Position numbers and translations under genes: made by a program
Source: Pycnococcus provasolii
Taxonomy: Eukaryota > Chlorophyta > Pseudoscourfieldiophyceae > Pseudoscourfieldiales > Pycnococcaceae
DNA length: 64,000 nt
Direction of reading: 5' to 3'
Assembly (NCBI GenBank): GCA_938743325.2
Contig: OW568889.1
Location: forward strand, 434,001-498,000
Shown: positions 44,486 through 53,539 of the stretch, piece by piece
Numbering within the stretch: position 1 is the stretch's first letter
Layout of the letters: each line of letters opens with the position of its first letter
Notes under the pieces: model-generated
The model's database searches: none
Seen by the model: the letters and a program-made list of their open reading frames with translations, nothing else
Told to the model about the DNA's origin: nothing

Positions 44486-44644
44486 AATTCAAATATATAT
44501 AAGCAAAGAGAAAGAGAACCACTGGCCACGAAGCACCAAGAAGGTTGAGCACCACTGGAGTACTGGAGTACGACAATCGGATGCAAAGAAAATAAAATCA
44601 AGGAAAGGGCAGGCGAATGGGAACACGCCACTGCGCCCGCCCGC

Positions 44645-44694
44645 CAACCCTAACCCGAACCCTAACCCTAACCCTAACCCTAGCCCTAACCCTA
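44645..44694. repeat. Interstitial telomere-like CCCTAA array
   Basis: Eight CCCTAA-like units with two variants (CCCGAA and CCCTAG). It lies about 200 nt upstream of the small membrane-protein gene (minus strand). Confidence 0.85.
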
Positions 44695-45461
44695 CTACTC
44701 TCCTGTCTCAGTTTTATACACGACGACGGACGGGTCCCACGGGTTGTTTGGGCGTGGTTATGCAGTGGTTATTATTTGTCTATGAGCACAGGGAGGAAGC
44801 CTTCCCAGCACTCCTGATGGCCACCTTGCTGGTTGACGTTGTGACGTTGTGACGGAGGCATCAGGCTTAACTGTGTGCGCACAGAGCCACTGTGTTCGCA
44901 AGCATGGGAGCAGCGCAGGAGGCCGCAGGAGACCGCAGGAGTTGAGCCTGTGATGAAGCTGTCGTCCAACCAACCTGTTGTACAGGTACTGTACCGGGTA
45001 CGGATCGACAAAGATGTTTGCCAAACAACTTTTGGCAACATCGCTATAAACTACCATCCTACCACCGGACCTGATGGGCCGTGTAGTCGCCTGGTCAACA
45101 TTGGACGCAATCATGTAGACAAGCGTGTATAACTACTGTATAAGTGTATAGTATTATAGTCGCCATACATATGTGGTTCGTCGCCATGGTACTCGCCAAT
45201 TGTCTCTTCGTCTCGTCTCGTTAATCGTTGGCCTTATAAAAAAATATTAAAATAACACCTCCATCATCGTCGCTCATCCGTCATCGTCGCTCATTCGTCA
45301 ACGTCTTCAGAAGTCATCGTCGCCGTTTTCCGAGATCGTCTTACATAACTCTCGAGCTCTTCTTCGCCAAACTCTTCGGCCAACCTCCTTCTCCCTTCTC
45401 CCTTCTCGCGAGCCTTGGGACGTCTCCGGCTGCCCGAGGGAGTGGTGTTTGTCGCGACATT

Positions 45462-45543
45462 GGGCGAGAACGGCGTAGCCGGGCGAGTCTTGTAGAAATT
45501 ACACTCGGGCGAGAACGGCGTAGCCGGGCGAGTCTTGTAGAAA
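45462..45543. repeat. 37-bp direct duplication
   Basis: GGGCGAGAACGGCGTAGCCG plus 17 further bases occurs at 45462-45498 and again at 45507-45543 without change. Noncoding, function unknown. Confidence 0.85.
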
Positions 45544-45846
45544 ATAGGCTTAGCGCTAGGCTCAGCGAAGGTGAGTCTCAGCGCTCAGCTCTCAGCGCTC
45601 AGCGTCTAGCGGGCTTCACAAAGCACTTGTTTGTTGTTGGCGCTCACGCTCTCAGCAGCGCTCAGCTTCTCAGCGGAGTCTCCAGAGTTCGTACCAACCA
45701 GAGTTCGTCGCATACAGCTCGCTCAACAACAACTTCTTGGTAAGGTTAAGGGTAAGGGTAAGGGTAAGGTTAAGGTTAAGTTGAGTTGAGTTGAGTGTTT
45801 CTTTGACACTGGTGGGTGATATCATATTTCATATTTTGCATATAAT

Positions 45847-47283
45847 ATGTCCAAGCCGAACAGCGCGGGTCAAGGCAATGCCGCCCCTGGAGGGGCTTCT
45901 ATGTTGGGTGACGCGTCGCAGATTGTGCGCGAGGACCTGTCAAGCACGCAGTATGTCATCTTGTCGGAAAACCAGCGCAAGAAAAAAGCTCTCTTCGACA
46001 CCAAGCAGAAGTACAACGCGCTGCTGCAGGAAAACAAGATGCTTCTGGAAGAGCGCGAGGCGAACCAGCTCGAAACGTACGAAGTCACGGAGTTTCTTCG
46101 CAAGGAAATCCTGCGAAAGAACGAACGCATCGTCGCACTCGAGGAACACCTCGCGCAGAGAGAAGAGCACTTCGCGCAGGAACTCGCATCCACAAAGGCG
46201 GAAGCGGCCGAAAAGTTAAAGAACGCGCAGGATGCCTGGCACAACCAGGAACTCGAGTTTCAGCACGAAATCGTCGGCCTGCAGAGAGAGCTCAGGAGCA
46301 TACGAGACTTCAAGGAGAGGCAGCAGGAGGTGGAGTCGGAGATGGCGCGGCTGCGGGAGGAAAACGAGGACCTCAGGCAGAGCCAGGAGGCGCGCGCCGC
46401 TGAGCTCGAGAGGAGGTTCATCGAGCAGAACACCAAGCAGAAGAAGGAGTACGAAAGGAGGCTCGAGGAGCTCAAAAAGGCGTCCGAGGAGGATGTCGAC
46501 GAACGCCTCGACGCGAGCGTGAAGCGCATCCTGCAGCAGAACCGTCGCATGGCGGAGGAGCTGCGCCTCCACGTGCAGGAGACGGACGGGCTAACGCGAG
46601 AGCGGCGCATGCTCGAGGAGGAGAACACGCGGCTGACGCGCGAGCTCACGCTGCGACGAGAGGTGGAGGAGCAGTTCGCGAAACGAGGGTCGAAGCAGGC
46701 GCGAGACATCAAGGATGCGCGCGCACGCGTCGAGAGCCTGGAGAAGAGCCTTGGCCAGATGGCGCGAGACTTTGACAGCGAGAGAACGGAGAGGTCGGAG
46801 AACCACATGCGCGCGATCGCAGACAAGGACACGGACGTCGAAGGCCTTCGGCGGCTCGTCAAGCTGCGCACGCGCGAGCTGAAGAACATACGCCGCCTCG
46901 CGCAGCAGGTTGTGGACCAGCGCAGCGAGGTGGAGGCGTTCCTGATCGACTCGATCGCGCACGTGAAGGAGCAGAAGGCGGCGGAGGGCGGGCGGTCAGG
47001 ACGTCTGCCCAGCCTCGGCGCCGGCCCTGCGCGCCCCTCGGACGCGTCGAGCCGCGTGGACGTGCGCGACCTCGCGTGGGAAGATCGCGAGAAGGTGCTG
47101 CGCATTCTGTTCGGCAAGGTGAACGCCGCATCTCCGCAGGCGTACTACGCCAGCCTGCCCGCGCACTCGTTCGGCAGTGCGGCGATGATGACGCCCGGCG
47201 GCGGAATGGCGATGCGAACGCCCGCGACGGCATCGACGATGGCGGGTACGGGCAGTGCGGAGGGTCCTCACGCGCCTGTGTAA
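45847..47283 (+). CDS. BBOF1: Basal body-orientation factor 1-like coiled-coil protein (BBOF1/CCDC176)
   Basis: 478 residues, coiled coil almost throughout (about 40-380). The DUF4515-like N-terminal block is clear: REDLSSTQYVILSENQ, then NALLQENKMLLEEREANQ and YEVTEFLRKEI. The C-terminal signature after the coil, LAWEDREKVLRILFGKVN (near 405), also fits BBOF1. In animals BBOF1 acts at basal bodies and axonemes of motile cilia. Its presence supports a flagellated host, as does Tubby in the same window. The stop codon overlaps TGTAA (47279-47283). Confidence 0.82.
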   Translation: MSKPNSAGQGNAAPGGASMLGDASQIVREDLSSTQYVILSENQRKKKALFDTKQKYNALLQENKMLLEEREANQLETYEVTEFLRKEILRKNERIVALEEHLAQREEHFAQELASTKAEAAEKLKNAQDAWHNQELEFQHEIVGLQRELRSIRDFKERQQEVESEMARLREENEDLRQSQEARAAELERRFIEQNTKQKKEYERRLEELKKASEEDVDERLDASVKRILQQNRRMAEELRLHVQETDGLTRERRMLEEENTRLTRELTLRREVEEQFAKRGSKQARDIKDARARVESLEKSLGQMARDFDSERTERSENHMRAIADKDTDVEGLRRLVKLRTRELKNIRRLAQQVVDQRSEVEAFLIDSIAHVKEQKAAEGGRSGRLPSLGAGPARPSDASSRVDVRDLAWEDREKVLRILFGKVNAASPQAYYASLPAHSFGSAAMMTPGGGMAMRTPATASTMAGTGSAEGPHAPV

Positions 47284-47791
47284 CAAGTCTTCATTCTCTC
47301 TGCACGATTACAACGCCGCCGCGCCTACTCGTCGACGGCAAGAGCGGGTGCGGCAGGAATGCGCGCATGCGCAACCCAGTCCACGCACGACGTTCACAGC
47401 CGGCCAGTCGGCGGTGTACCTAGCCATTTCCTCCGACCAAATCGCTCGCCCAAATCCAATCAATACCAGCACCAGTATGTACCAGTAGGAGAACTCTATG
47501 TAATCAGGTAAAACTACACGGTTGACGGACGGGGTCCCCTGCTAACCCCTAACCTGCTAACCCCTAACCTGCTAACCCCTAAACTGCTAACCCCTAACCT
47601 GCTAACCCCTAACCTGCTAACCCCTAAACTGACGAGTTTCAATCTAATCTGAGTGAAAGGCTCATCAATCAGGGAGTGGTTCCCATCACTAACTCTAAGG
47701 TGTTCGTTGTTATTTTATCCACAAGAAGATCAGTTGTTGATCAGTGTGTGATCAGTGTGTGATCATACAACTTTATTAGATTATATTATAG
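47284..47791. promoter_or_regulatory. Intergenic region with a 15-bp minisatellite
   Basis: 508 bp between two plus-strand genes. The main landmark is the minisatellite at 47539-47628. GATCAGTGTGT is duplicated at 47736-47761 just before the next start. No gene seen. Confidence 0.6.
47539..47628. repeat. Six 15-bp telobox-like units with a three-unit higher order
   Basis: CTGCTAACCCCTAAC is repeated six times. The third and sixth copies end in AAA, not AAC, so the true period is 45 bp. It ends 163 nt before the DUF2214 gene ATG. Confidence 0.9.
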
Positions 47792-48804
47792 ATGTGCTCG
47801 ATGAATATGGCATCGATGACATTGCCTCGCAGAAGTTTGGGTTTGGGTTTGGATGGTGGGAGGATTACTTCTAGAGTTTCTAAGTCTTCATCCTCTTCAT
47901 CCACCTTTAGGCGTACTTCGTCGTCGGCGTCGTCGGCGTCATCCTTTCAGGCATTTCAGAGAATGTCAGCACATGGTTCCACGCAAGATGAGGGTGATGT
48001 GGATCGTTGTGCTCATGCCAGTGCTGGTGGTGGTGGTGGTGCAACTACAGGTACAGGGACCGCGATGAGTGCAGCCATCGCACTCGCGCTGTTGGCGACG
48101 CCGCAACCTGCATTGGCGGAGACCGTTGCCGTGGGAGGGGTCGCGTCGGCGTTCGCGGCGTACGGACACTACGCGTCACTGTTCACGATCGCTGGCGCGC
48201 TCGCCGTCGAACGCGTCACCGTGACCGCGAAGCCGACGAAGGAACAGCTTGATCGACTCGTCGCGGCGGACTCCATCTACGGTATCGCAGGCGTCATATT
48301 GCTTGGAACGGGGTACATGCGCGCCAAGTACTACGGAAAAGGTCTTGAATGGAACCTGTTCCCACCTTTTGCCAATTCTTTGCACAACAACAAAACTAAC
48401 TCAACAATTATCCACACACGTCGCTCGCACGCGCAGGCTGGGAATTTTACGCGCACTCGCCCGTTTTCTGGGTGAAGCTGGCGCTCTTCGCAGTCGCCGG
48501 CGCCTCCTCGCTGCTCGTCACGACGAAGGTTGTGCAAGCGGCTATCGCGGACAACAAGAGCGAGGACGGCGACGTGCCGGAGTTTGGAGATGCACTCTCG
48601 CAGCGCATGATCAAAGTCATCAACGCAGAACTGCTCGCCTTCGGCGCCATCCCGCTCACCGCGAGCTTGATGGCACGCGGCGTCGGGTACAACCAGGACT
48701 TCCCGTGGCAAGCGGGCGCCGCTCTTGTCGCGCTTCCCGCCGTCGGTCTCTCAGCGAAGTACCTCAAGGAGGCGTTTGACACGAAAGGCGAGTGGGAGAA
48801 GTGA
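47792..48804 (+). CDS. Plastid/thylakoid DUF2214 membrane protein (two exons)
   Basis: Exons 47792-48341 and 48437-48804 encode 305 residues. The N-terminus is a Ser/Arg-rich transit peptide, then a hydrophobic stretch ending in ATPQPALAE, a thylakoid-type processing site. The mature part has four helices. Splicing joins AKYYGKG to WEFYAHSPVFWVKLALF, restoring the DUF2214 block (tyrosine/glycine-rich loop, then His/Asn and FWxK). DUF2214 proteins occur in bacteria, cyanobacteria and algae; function unknown, with some resemblance to redox membrane proteins. Without splicing the frame reads on to a stop at 48475 and loses the family half. Confidence 0.78.
48342..48436 (+). other. 95-nt GT-AG intron
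   Basis: The donor reads GAAAAG|GTCTTG and the acceptor CGCGCAG|GCTGG. The join restores the DUF2214 consensus. The same length as the other intron in the window. Confidence 0.75.
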
Positions 48805-49017
48805 AAAAGTGACGGACGGCGCGAGCGCGCGCGCGCGCGTGTGTGTGAAGTTGGTATGTAACTAACTTCACTAACTAACTAGCACGTCTCTCAGCCTCTT
48901 AGGGACGACATTTGGCCGTGCATTTCGCGCATTCAGATGCATCGAGTTGGCGGGACTTATGGGTCCGGCACTGTGACATATGATTTACACCGTGTTGTAA
49001 TTTACTGGAAAATTTAT

Positions 49018-50169
49018 TTATCCGCCGCGTGGACGCTTCGCCTGTTTGCGACGGCGTGCGTCCTCGTCCTCGTCATCTTCATCTTGCTCATCCTTTTCGT
49101 CGTTGTCTGCGTCGTTCTGCAACGCCCGCAGACCCGCCACGGCAGCGTTGCGCTTATACGCGCCAGTCACTTTGCCTCCCGCGTATCCGAGGAAGTCTCC
49201 AAGAGATAGCCAGCCGGATGTCTTGTACACAACGTCAGGTCTGCCTGGAATGTCGTGCGGTCGCTTGCCTGACGAACTCCACGCATTCCACTCCTCCTTT
49301 CTCTTCAGATCGAGCGTACGCACGTACGTGCGCGCGCCTTCGAACGAGCGAAACGAGCCACGCGCACCTTGGCCCTCCGCATATCCCAGGAAGTCGCCGT
49401 AAGATAGCCAGCCCGATGACGCGTACTTCACATCAGGTTTGCTCGGTATGTCTTGCGGCCTCGCGCCTGACGCCTCCCACGCCTCCCACTCCTTCTGACT
49501 TTTCAGACCGAGCGTGCGCACGTAAGCACGCGCATCCTCGAACGTGCGAAACGAGCAAGCCCCCTTGCCAACCGCGTATCCGAGGAAGTCGCCGTACGAT
49601 GTCCAACCCGTTGACGCGTACGTCACATTAGGATTTGCCGGAATGTCGTGCGGTCGCTTGCCTGACGAACTCCACGCCTCCCACTCCTTCTTGCTCTTCA
49701 GACCGAGCGTGCGCACGTACGCGCGCGCATCCTCGAACGAGCGAAACGAGCCGGCCACCTTGCCGTCCGCGTATCCGAGGAAGTCGCCGTACGATGTCCA
49801 ACCCGAGGACTTGTACATCCTCGCAGGAGTGCTCGGAATGTCGTACGGTCGCGCATCTGTCTTATACCACGCCTCCCACTTCTTCTTGCTCTTCAGACCG
49901 AGCGTGCGCACGTACGCGCGCGCATCCTCGAAGCTGCGAAACGAGCGAGTCACCTTGCCGCTGATCGCCGTGGAAGGTTCGGCCGGTATGGTTGCGGCTT
50001 GCGACTCGGTGACTGTGACTGGCGTGTACCGTTCGTCGTCGTCGTCGTCTTGCATGAGGTCGAGGACGTCTGCAGTTGAGTTGCGGACCACAGCGCCAGC
50101 GGAGTGAGCAGGAGTGGCAGGAGCGAGAGTCACGCGAGCAAGATGATTACGCAAAAAAGACACGTCCAT
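49018..50169 (-). CDS. Nuclear protein of four PHINT-type (phage integrase) repeats
   Basis: 383 residues from ATG 50169 (a frame to 50340 is possible). Four tandem units of about 62 residues each run: SFRSFEDARAYVRTLGLKS, then EWEAW, GKRPHDIPxxP, Tyr, SGWxSYGDFLGY. This is the integrase repeat unit (PHINT_rpt), known from phage integrases, giant viruses and algal nuclear genes, and thought to be a small DNA- or protein-binding helical fold. There is no Arg-His-Arg-Tyr recombinase core. The C-terminus is acidic (DEKDEQDEDDEDED), then a basic nuclear-localisation-type run RRRKQAKRPRGG. Convergent with the DUF2214 gene. Confidence 0.72.
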   Translation of the reverse strand: MDVSFLRNHLARVTLAPATPAHSAGAVVRNSTADVLDLMQDDDDDERYTPVTVTESQAATIPAEPSTAISGKVTRSFRSFEDARAYVRTLGLKSKKKWEAWYKTDARPYDIPSTPARMYKSSGWTSYGDFLGYADGKVAGSFRSFEDARAYVRTLGLKSKKEWEAWSSSGKRPHDIPANPNVTYASTGWTSYGDFLGYAVGKGACSFRTFEDARAYVRTLGLKSQKEWEAWEASGARPQDIPSKPDVKYASSGWLSYGDFLGYAEGQGARGSFRSFEGARTYVRTLDLKRKEEWNAWSSSGKRPHDIPGRPDVVYKTSGWLSLGDFLGYAGGKVTGAYKRNAAVAGLRALQNDADNDEKDEQDEDDEDEDARRRKQAKRPRGG

Positions 50170-50430
50170 GCGGCCGACGATCCAGATGGCCGTTGAAGAA
50201 TGAAAGGCCGAGTGAGGAGCTCGAGGAGCCTTCCTTCCGAAGCAAACGAACGAACAGCCTTCCAAGGCTGATCGCGCATGACAGCATGATGTCACATCAC
50301 GTCGTCGATGCATGATGTACGTCTGATTCTCACTTGCCAAAGCATCCTACCAACCTTGGTACTTAAAGTTTTACCTTGCACGTCCTAATATTGGGTAGTT
50401 TGTCGGGTTACGAGGCCGCGGGTGCAGGAG

Positions 50431-50735
50431 ACCTGAGGAGCCCCCTGGTCATAGTGAATGTGCAACTCTGTCATAGTGAAAACAACCTGGGTTTAGGTCG
50501 GGGGCCTAACTTAGACCAAGAAATAGGTTCCATGACGGATCCCCACTGGTCGGTATCACAGGTCGAGTGGTGTTGGCTGGTTATAAACCTACCCAACTAG
50601 CTTTGGGACGGGTGCCCTAACCTTTGGGCAGTCACTCGACTTTGGGCAGTCAATCGACTTTGCCCCGACCTAAACCCAGGTTGTTTTCACTATGACAGAG
50701 TTGCACATTCACTATGACCAGGGGGCTCCTTAGGT
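50431..50735. mobile_element. MITE, Mutator-like (MULE) type
   Basis: 305 bp with 73-bp terminal inverted repeats (50431-50503 and 50663-50735) that differ at one position and begin ACCT[G/A]AGGAGCCCCCTGG. The element is flanked by exact 9-bp duplications GTGCAGGAG (50422-50430 and 50736-50744). A 9-bp target duplication with long inverted ends is typical of MULEs. The core holds a short direct repeat (GGGCAGTCA[C/A]TCGACTTTG, 50620-50652) and no ORF, so it would depend on a transposase elsewhere. Near-identical ends suggest a recent insertion. Confidence 0.88.
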
Positions 50736-51069
50736 GTGCAGGAGGGCGTTGGGGTTTTGGTTGTCCCCCTTCTTGCATGGTGCGGTGAGTGGGTGTTTTG
50801 ATTGGTGTTGGTTAGTGAGCGAGAAGGTTGAGGTGTGGGATACCTCTTATGTGAAGGTGCTCAAGGATTCGGTTGGATAAGTGTCGGTGACGGCCCGAGG
50901 GTTTCCCGGCCCGAGTGACGTACCTCCCTTTTGTTGCGGTGCGCTCTTTTAGTTGTCGACGCGTTTTTATATACGTTTGAGTATATAGTTGGCAAGGTGT
51001 GGCGTGGTGTGGCGAGGTGTGGTTGTTTTACACTTGTTACAACTTACCTTTACTTCAACTTACCCTTAC

Positions 51070-51227
51070 CTTGAGGTGTGAGCCAAAAGAGTGGAGAAGT
51101 GGAGCTTGAGGAGTGGTTGTGAGGTGTATTTTGGTGTGGTGTGTACACGAAGTTACCGTTGTGGAGCTCGTGTTTGGCGTGACTTGGTGTTCTTTGTTTA
51201 TATAAAAACGTGAATACGGTGTGGTTG
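51070..51227 (-). repeat. Dispersed 155-bp repeat, copy 2 (inverted)
   Basis: Reverse-complement relative of 30149-30303. Beyond its 3' side (50980-51065) lie further GGTGTGG and TACCTT words that may be degenerate extensions. See copy 1. Confidence 0.7.
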
Positions 51228-51680
51228 GTTAAGCTAAGGAGTAGCGGAGCGGGAGAAGGACGTTAGAGGTGCTAGTTGTGGGCGCCATTGGGTAGTTTTT
51301 AGGAAAGTAAGAATGATTGTTACTTAGGTCAAAAAGTAGAGCGCGCCGCCAGCGAGCCGCCAGCGAGCCGCCAGTAGGGCGCGTCATAAGCTGGTAGAGC
51401 GCGTCAGAAAACGTCTTGAAACGTCTTGATGTGATGCCATGGTAGTGGCGGCAAGTCAAGACGTGATGAACGTCTTGAAAGTCGGTTTAGAAGATTATTC
51501 TGATGATTTAGGGGTTAGAAACCAAAGATGGGGGTTCGCAACCAATGACCAACGGTCATACTAACCTTAAGGTATTCTTAACTGCCTTAAGGTTAGGAGG
51601 TCCCATACTTTTTGTGACTTGCCTCCCCTCCATTTAAAGCGATCCATCCCAAAAGGTTCATGCCCGGCGTTTCTTCATGA

Positions 51681-53423
51681 ATGATGGCCGGCTTTTCATC
51701 TTCATCAAGCAATCATCCACAACATCAAAGACCGTCTTGGCTTCCCATGGCGGCTTGCTGCTCATGTTTATTAATTGCACTTAGCCTCTTTTTAGGGGTC
51801 ATCTCAGTTAACAACAACAACGGATCTCGACCTTACAGACCCTTGGCCTTGGAGGGATATAGAGGAGTCACGCGTGATTCTGATTCTGATGATGTTCAAA
51901 GTGACAAGATGGATGTTCAACGGGGTGGTGCCTCATCTTCAATCCAGCTTGGGCTTGGGGACGGCCAGATTCAGACTCAACAACTTGGACGTGCGAGCTT
52001 CCATAAAAGCACAGGAGGATCAAGGGCGTCGGAGGACGAGGACAGGCAAGGGGGGGAAGGGAACGGGCACGTGCAGCAATTCGAAGGAGACACCAGCTTT
52101 GGCTTGGTGGAGAAAAGAAGTGTCGTGGAAGTCAGCAAGTTTGCCACAGAGACCGCGGACGGCACAAACAACCAAACGCACGCGTTCGAACAAGCCTTAA
52201 ATGAGTGCGCAGAACTCTCAAAACAACACGGGTGCGTACTCGTCGTTCCAGAAGGACGATGGCTCACGCAGCCGCTGCGCTTGCCTAGCCGGTGCACGCT
52301 GCGTCTGCTGCCTGGGAGTGTGCTCGTCGCACCCCAAGTGGAGGACAGCTGGCTAACGCTTCCTTGGATGACACACCCTCTGCCACCTTCCACCGGCCCA
52401 AAAGAAACGTTCGTCGGATTCGTGTACACGCCGCCTGGAACGGTGGGCGTGATCATCGAAGGAGGGGGAACCATAGACGGCGGCGGCGGGCACTGGTGGC
52501 ACCAAAAGCATTCCGCGCACAAAGTTCCGCATCTCGTGCACCTTGTTGGGTCGAAGAACGTCGTCGTGCGCGACGTGACTCTCATCAACTCGCCGAGCTG
52601 GACTGTGCACCCGCACATGAGCGAGGACGTTACGGTCGAGCGCATCAAGATTCAAAATCCGCCAAAGGACGATCACGGCACGAATGGCGTCGTGTTCGAC
52701 AGCTGCGTGAGGTGCGTGCTGCGCGACAGCGTCGTCGAAACGGGATACAAAGAGGACGCGGTCGCAGTGAAGAGCGGCGAGGATGAGCACGGACTTCTTG
52801 CGAACAGGCCCAGCCGCGACATTCTCGTCGAGAGGGTGACGATCAAGTGCGGACACGCAATCTCCGTTGGATCGGAGATGTCCGGCGGCGTGTTCAATGT
52901 GACGTTCCGCGGAATCACCTTCGACGGCCATCACGGCAAGGAAGGTGCGGCGGGATCGCTGCGCATCAAGTCGGCGCGAGGGCGAGGGGGCGTGGTGAGC
53001 GGCATCGTCTTCGAGAACATACGCGGCCATGATGCTCTCTACGGCATCGAGTTCTACATGTACTACTCCAAGGACGAGAACAGGCCGCCGACGAACAATG
53101 CGACGACGACACCTGTGGTGAAAGACATCGTTGTGCGAGACGTTCAGCTGAAGGGAATTCACCGCGAAGGTTTCATCATCGCCGGTCTGCCCGAGAGTCC
53201 GTTTGCGAACCTGGTGTTTGAGAATGTGCACTTGAGCGGCATCGACGGCGACAACTGGAAGTGCAATAAATTCAAGCAGTGCTCGTACCCTGGCGGCGGG
53301 TGCGCGACTGTGGCATCCATCGTCAACGTGTCGCCGCCTCCACCGAAGAACTGCCTGCTCAGCGCGCCGCCCGAAGGCACGAACTTGTCTCCTGCATGGG
53401 TGCAAGCCGTGCAACACGGATAA
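51681..53423 (+). CDS. GH28 (polygalacturonase-like) type II membrane or secreted protein
   Basis: 580 residues. A signal anchor lies at about 25-42 (ACCSCLLIALSLFLGVISV). A 130-residue linker precedes a right-handed beta-helix of glycoside hydrolase family 28: GGTIDGGGGHWW, LINSPSWTVHP, VVFDSC, EDAVAVKSG, CGHAISVGSEMSGG, LRIKS. GH28 enzymes cut galacturonan or rhamnogalacturonan. Key sites differ from the usual ones: the NTD block is GTNG, and the catalytic Asp-Asp is Glu-Asp, while the His of GHG and the RIK pair are kept. It may use another glycan or be weakly active. Start ATG at 51681 is in an ATGATG pair. Convergent with bL28m. Confidence 0.85.
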   Translation: MMAGFSSSSSNHPQHQRPSWLPMAACCSCLLIALSLFLGVISVNNNNGSRPYRPLALEGYRGVTRDSDSDDVQSDKMDVQRGGASSSIQLGLGDGQIQTQQLGRASFHKSTGGSRASEDEDRQGGEGNGHVQQFEGDTSFGLVEKRSVVEVSKFATETADGTNNQTHAFEQALNECAELSKQHGCVLVVPEGRWLTQPLRLPSRCTLRLLPGSVLVAPQVEDSWLTLPWMTHPLPPSTGPKETFVGFVYTPPGTVGVIIEGGGTIDGGGGHWWHQKHSAHKVPHLVHLVGSKNVVVRDVTLINSPSWTVHPHMSEDVTVERIKIQNPPKDDHGTNGVVFDSCVRCVLRDSVVETGYKEDAVAVKSGEDEHGLLANRPSRDILVERVTIKCGHAISVGSEMSGGVFNVTFRGITFDGHHGKEGAAGSLRIKSARGRGGVVSGIVFENIRGHDALYGIEFYMYYSKDENRPPTNNATTTPVVKDIVVRDVQLKGIHREGFIIAGLPESPFANLVFENVHLSGIDGDNWKCNKFKQCSYPGGGCATVASIVNVSPPPPKNCLLSAPPEGTNLSPAWVQAVQHG

Positions 53424-53539
53424 TGCGTTGATTGTGCTGTATGTTAGTCTATGTATGTACATGGTATGTAACTTTCTGACTACGATAAATAAACTAGTTT
53501 GAATTCCGAAAGGGTCGAAAGAAACATCTCTTTATGTTA

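Larger units (their letters stand above)
44443..45846. promoter_or_regulatory. Divergent intergenic region rich in simple repeats
   Basis: 1.4 kb with no supported gene. It contains (TA)n then (GA)n at 44447-44484, a telomere-like array, a 37-bp duplication, CTCAGCG repeats (45570-45680) and a TAAGGG array (45741-45780) 67 nt before the BBOF1 ATG. Confidence 0.6.
50170..51680. other. Repeat-rich intergenic region
   Basis: 1.5 kb between the PHINT-repeat gene and the GH28 gene, without coding signs. It holds a MITE, the second copy of the dispersed repeat, a GCCAGCGAGCC duplication (51348-51372) and an inverted pair of CCTTAAGG (51566-51595) close to the GH28 start. Confidence 0.65.

Noticed and set aside
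44645-44694. CCCTAA array as a true telomere or chromosome fusion scar
   Set aside because: Only about 50 bp, flanked by ordinary genes, and similar short arrays occur in several other promoters of the window.
49018-50169. Active phage-type integrase
   Set aside because: Only the accessory repeats are present; no tyrosine recombinase catalytic residues.
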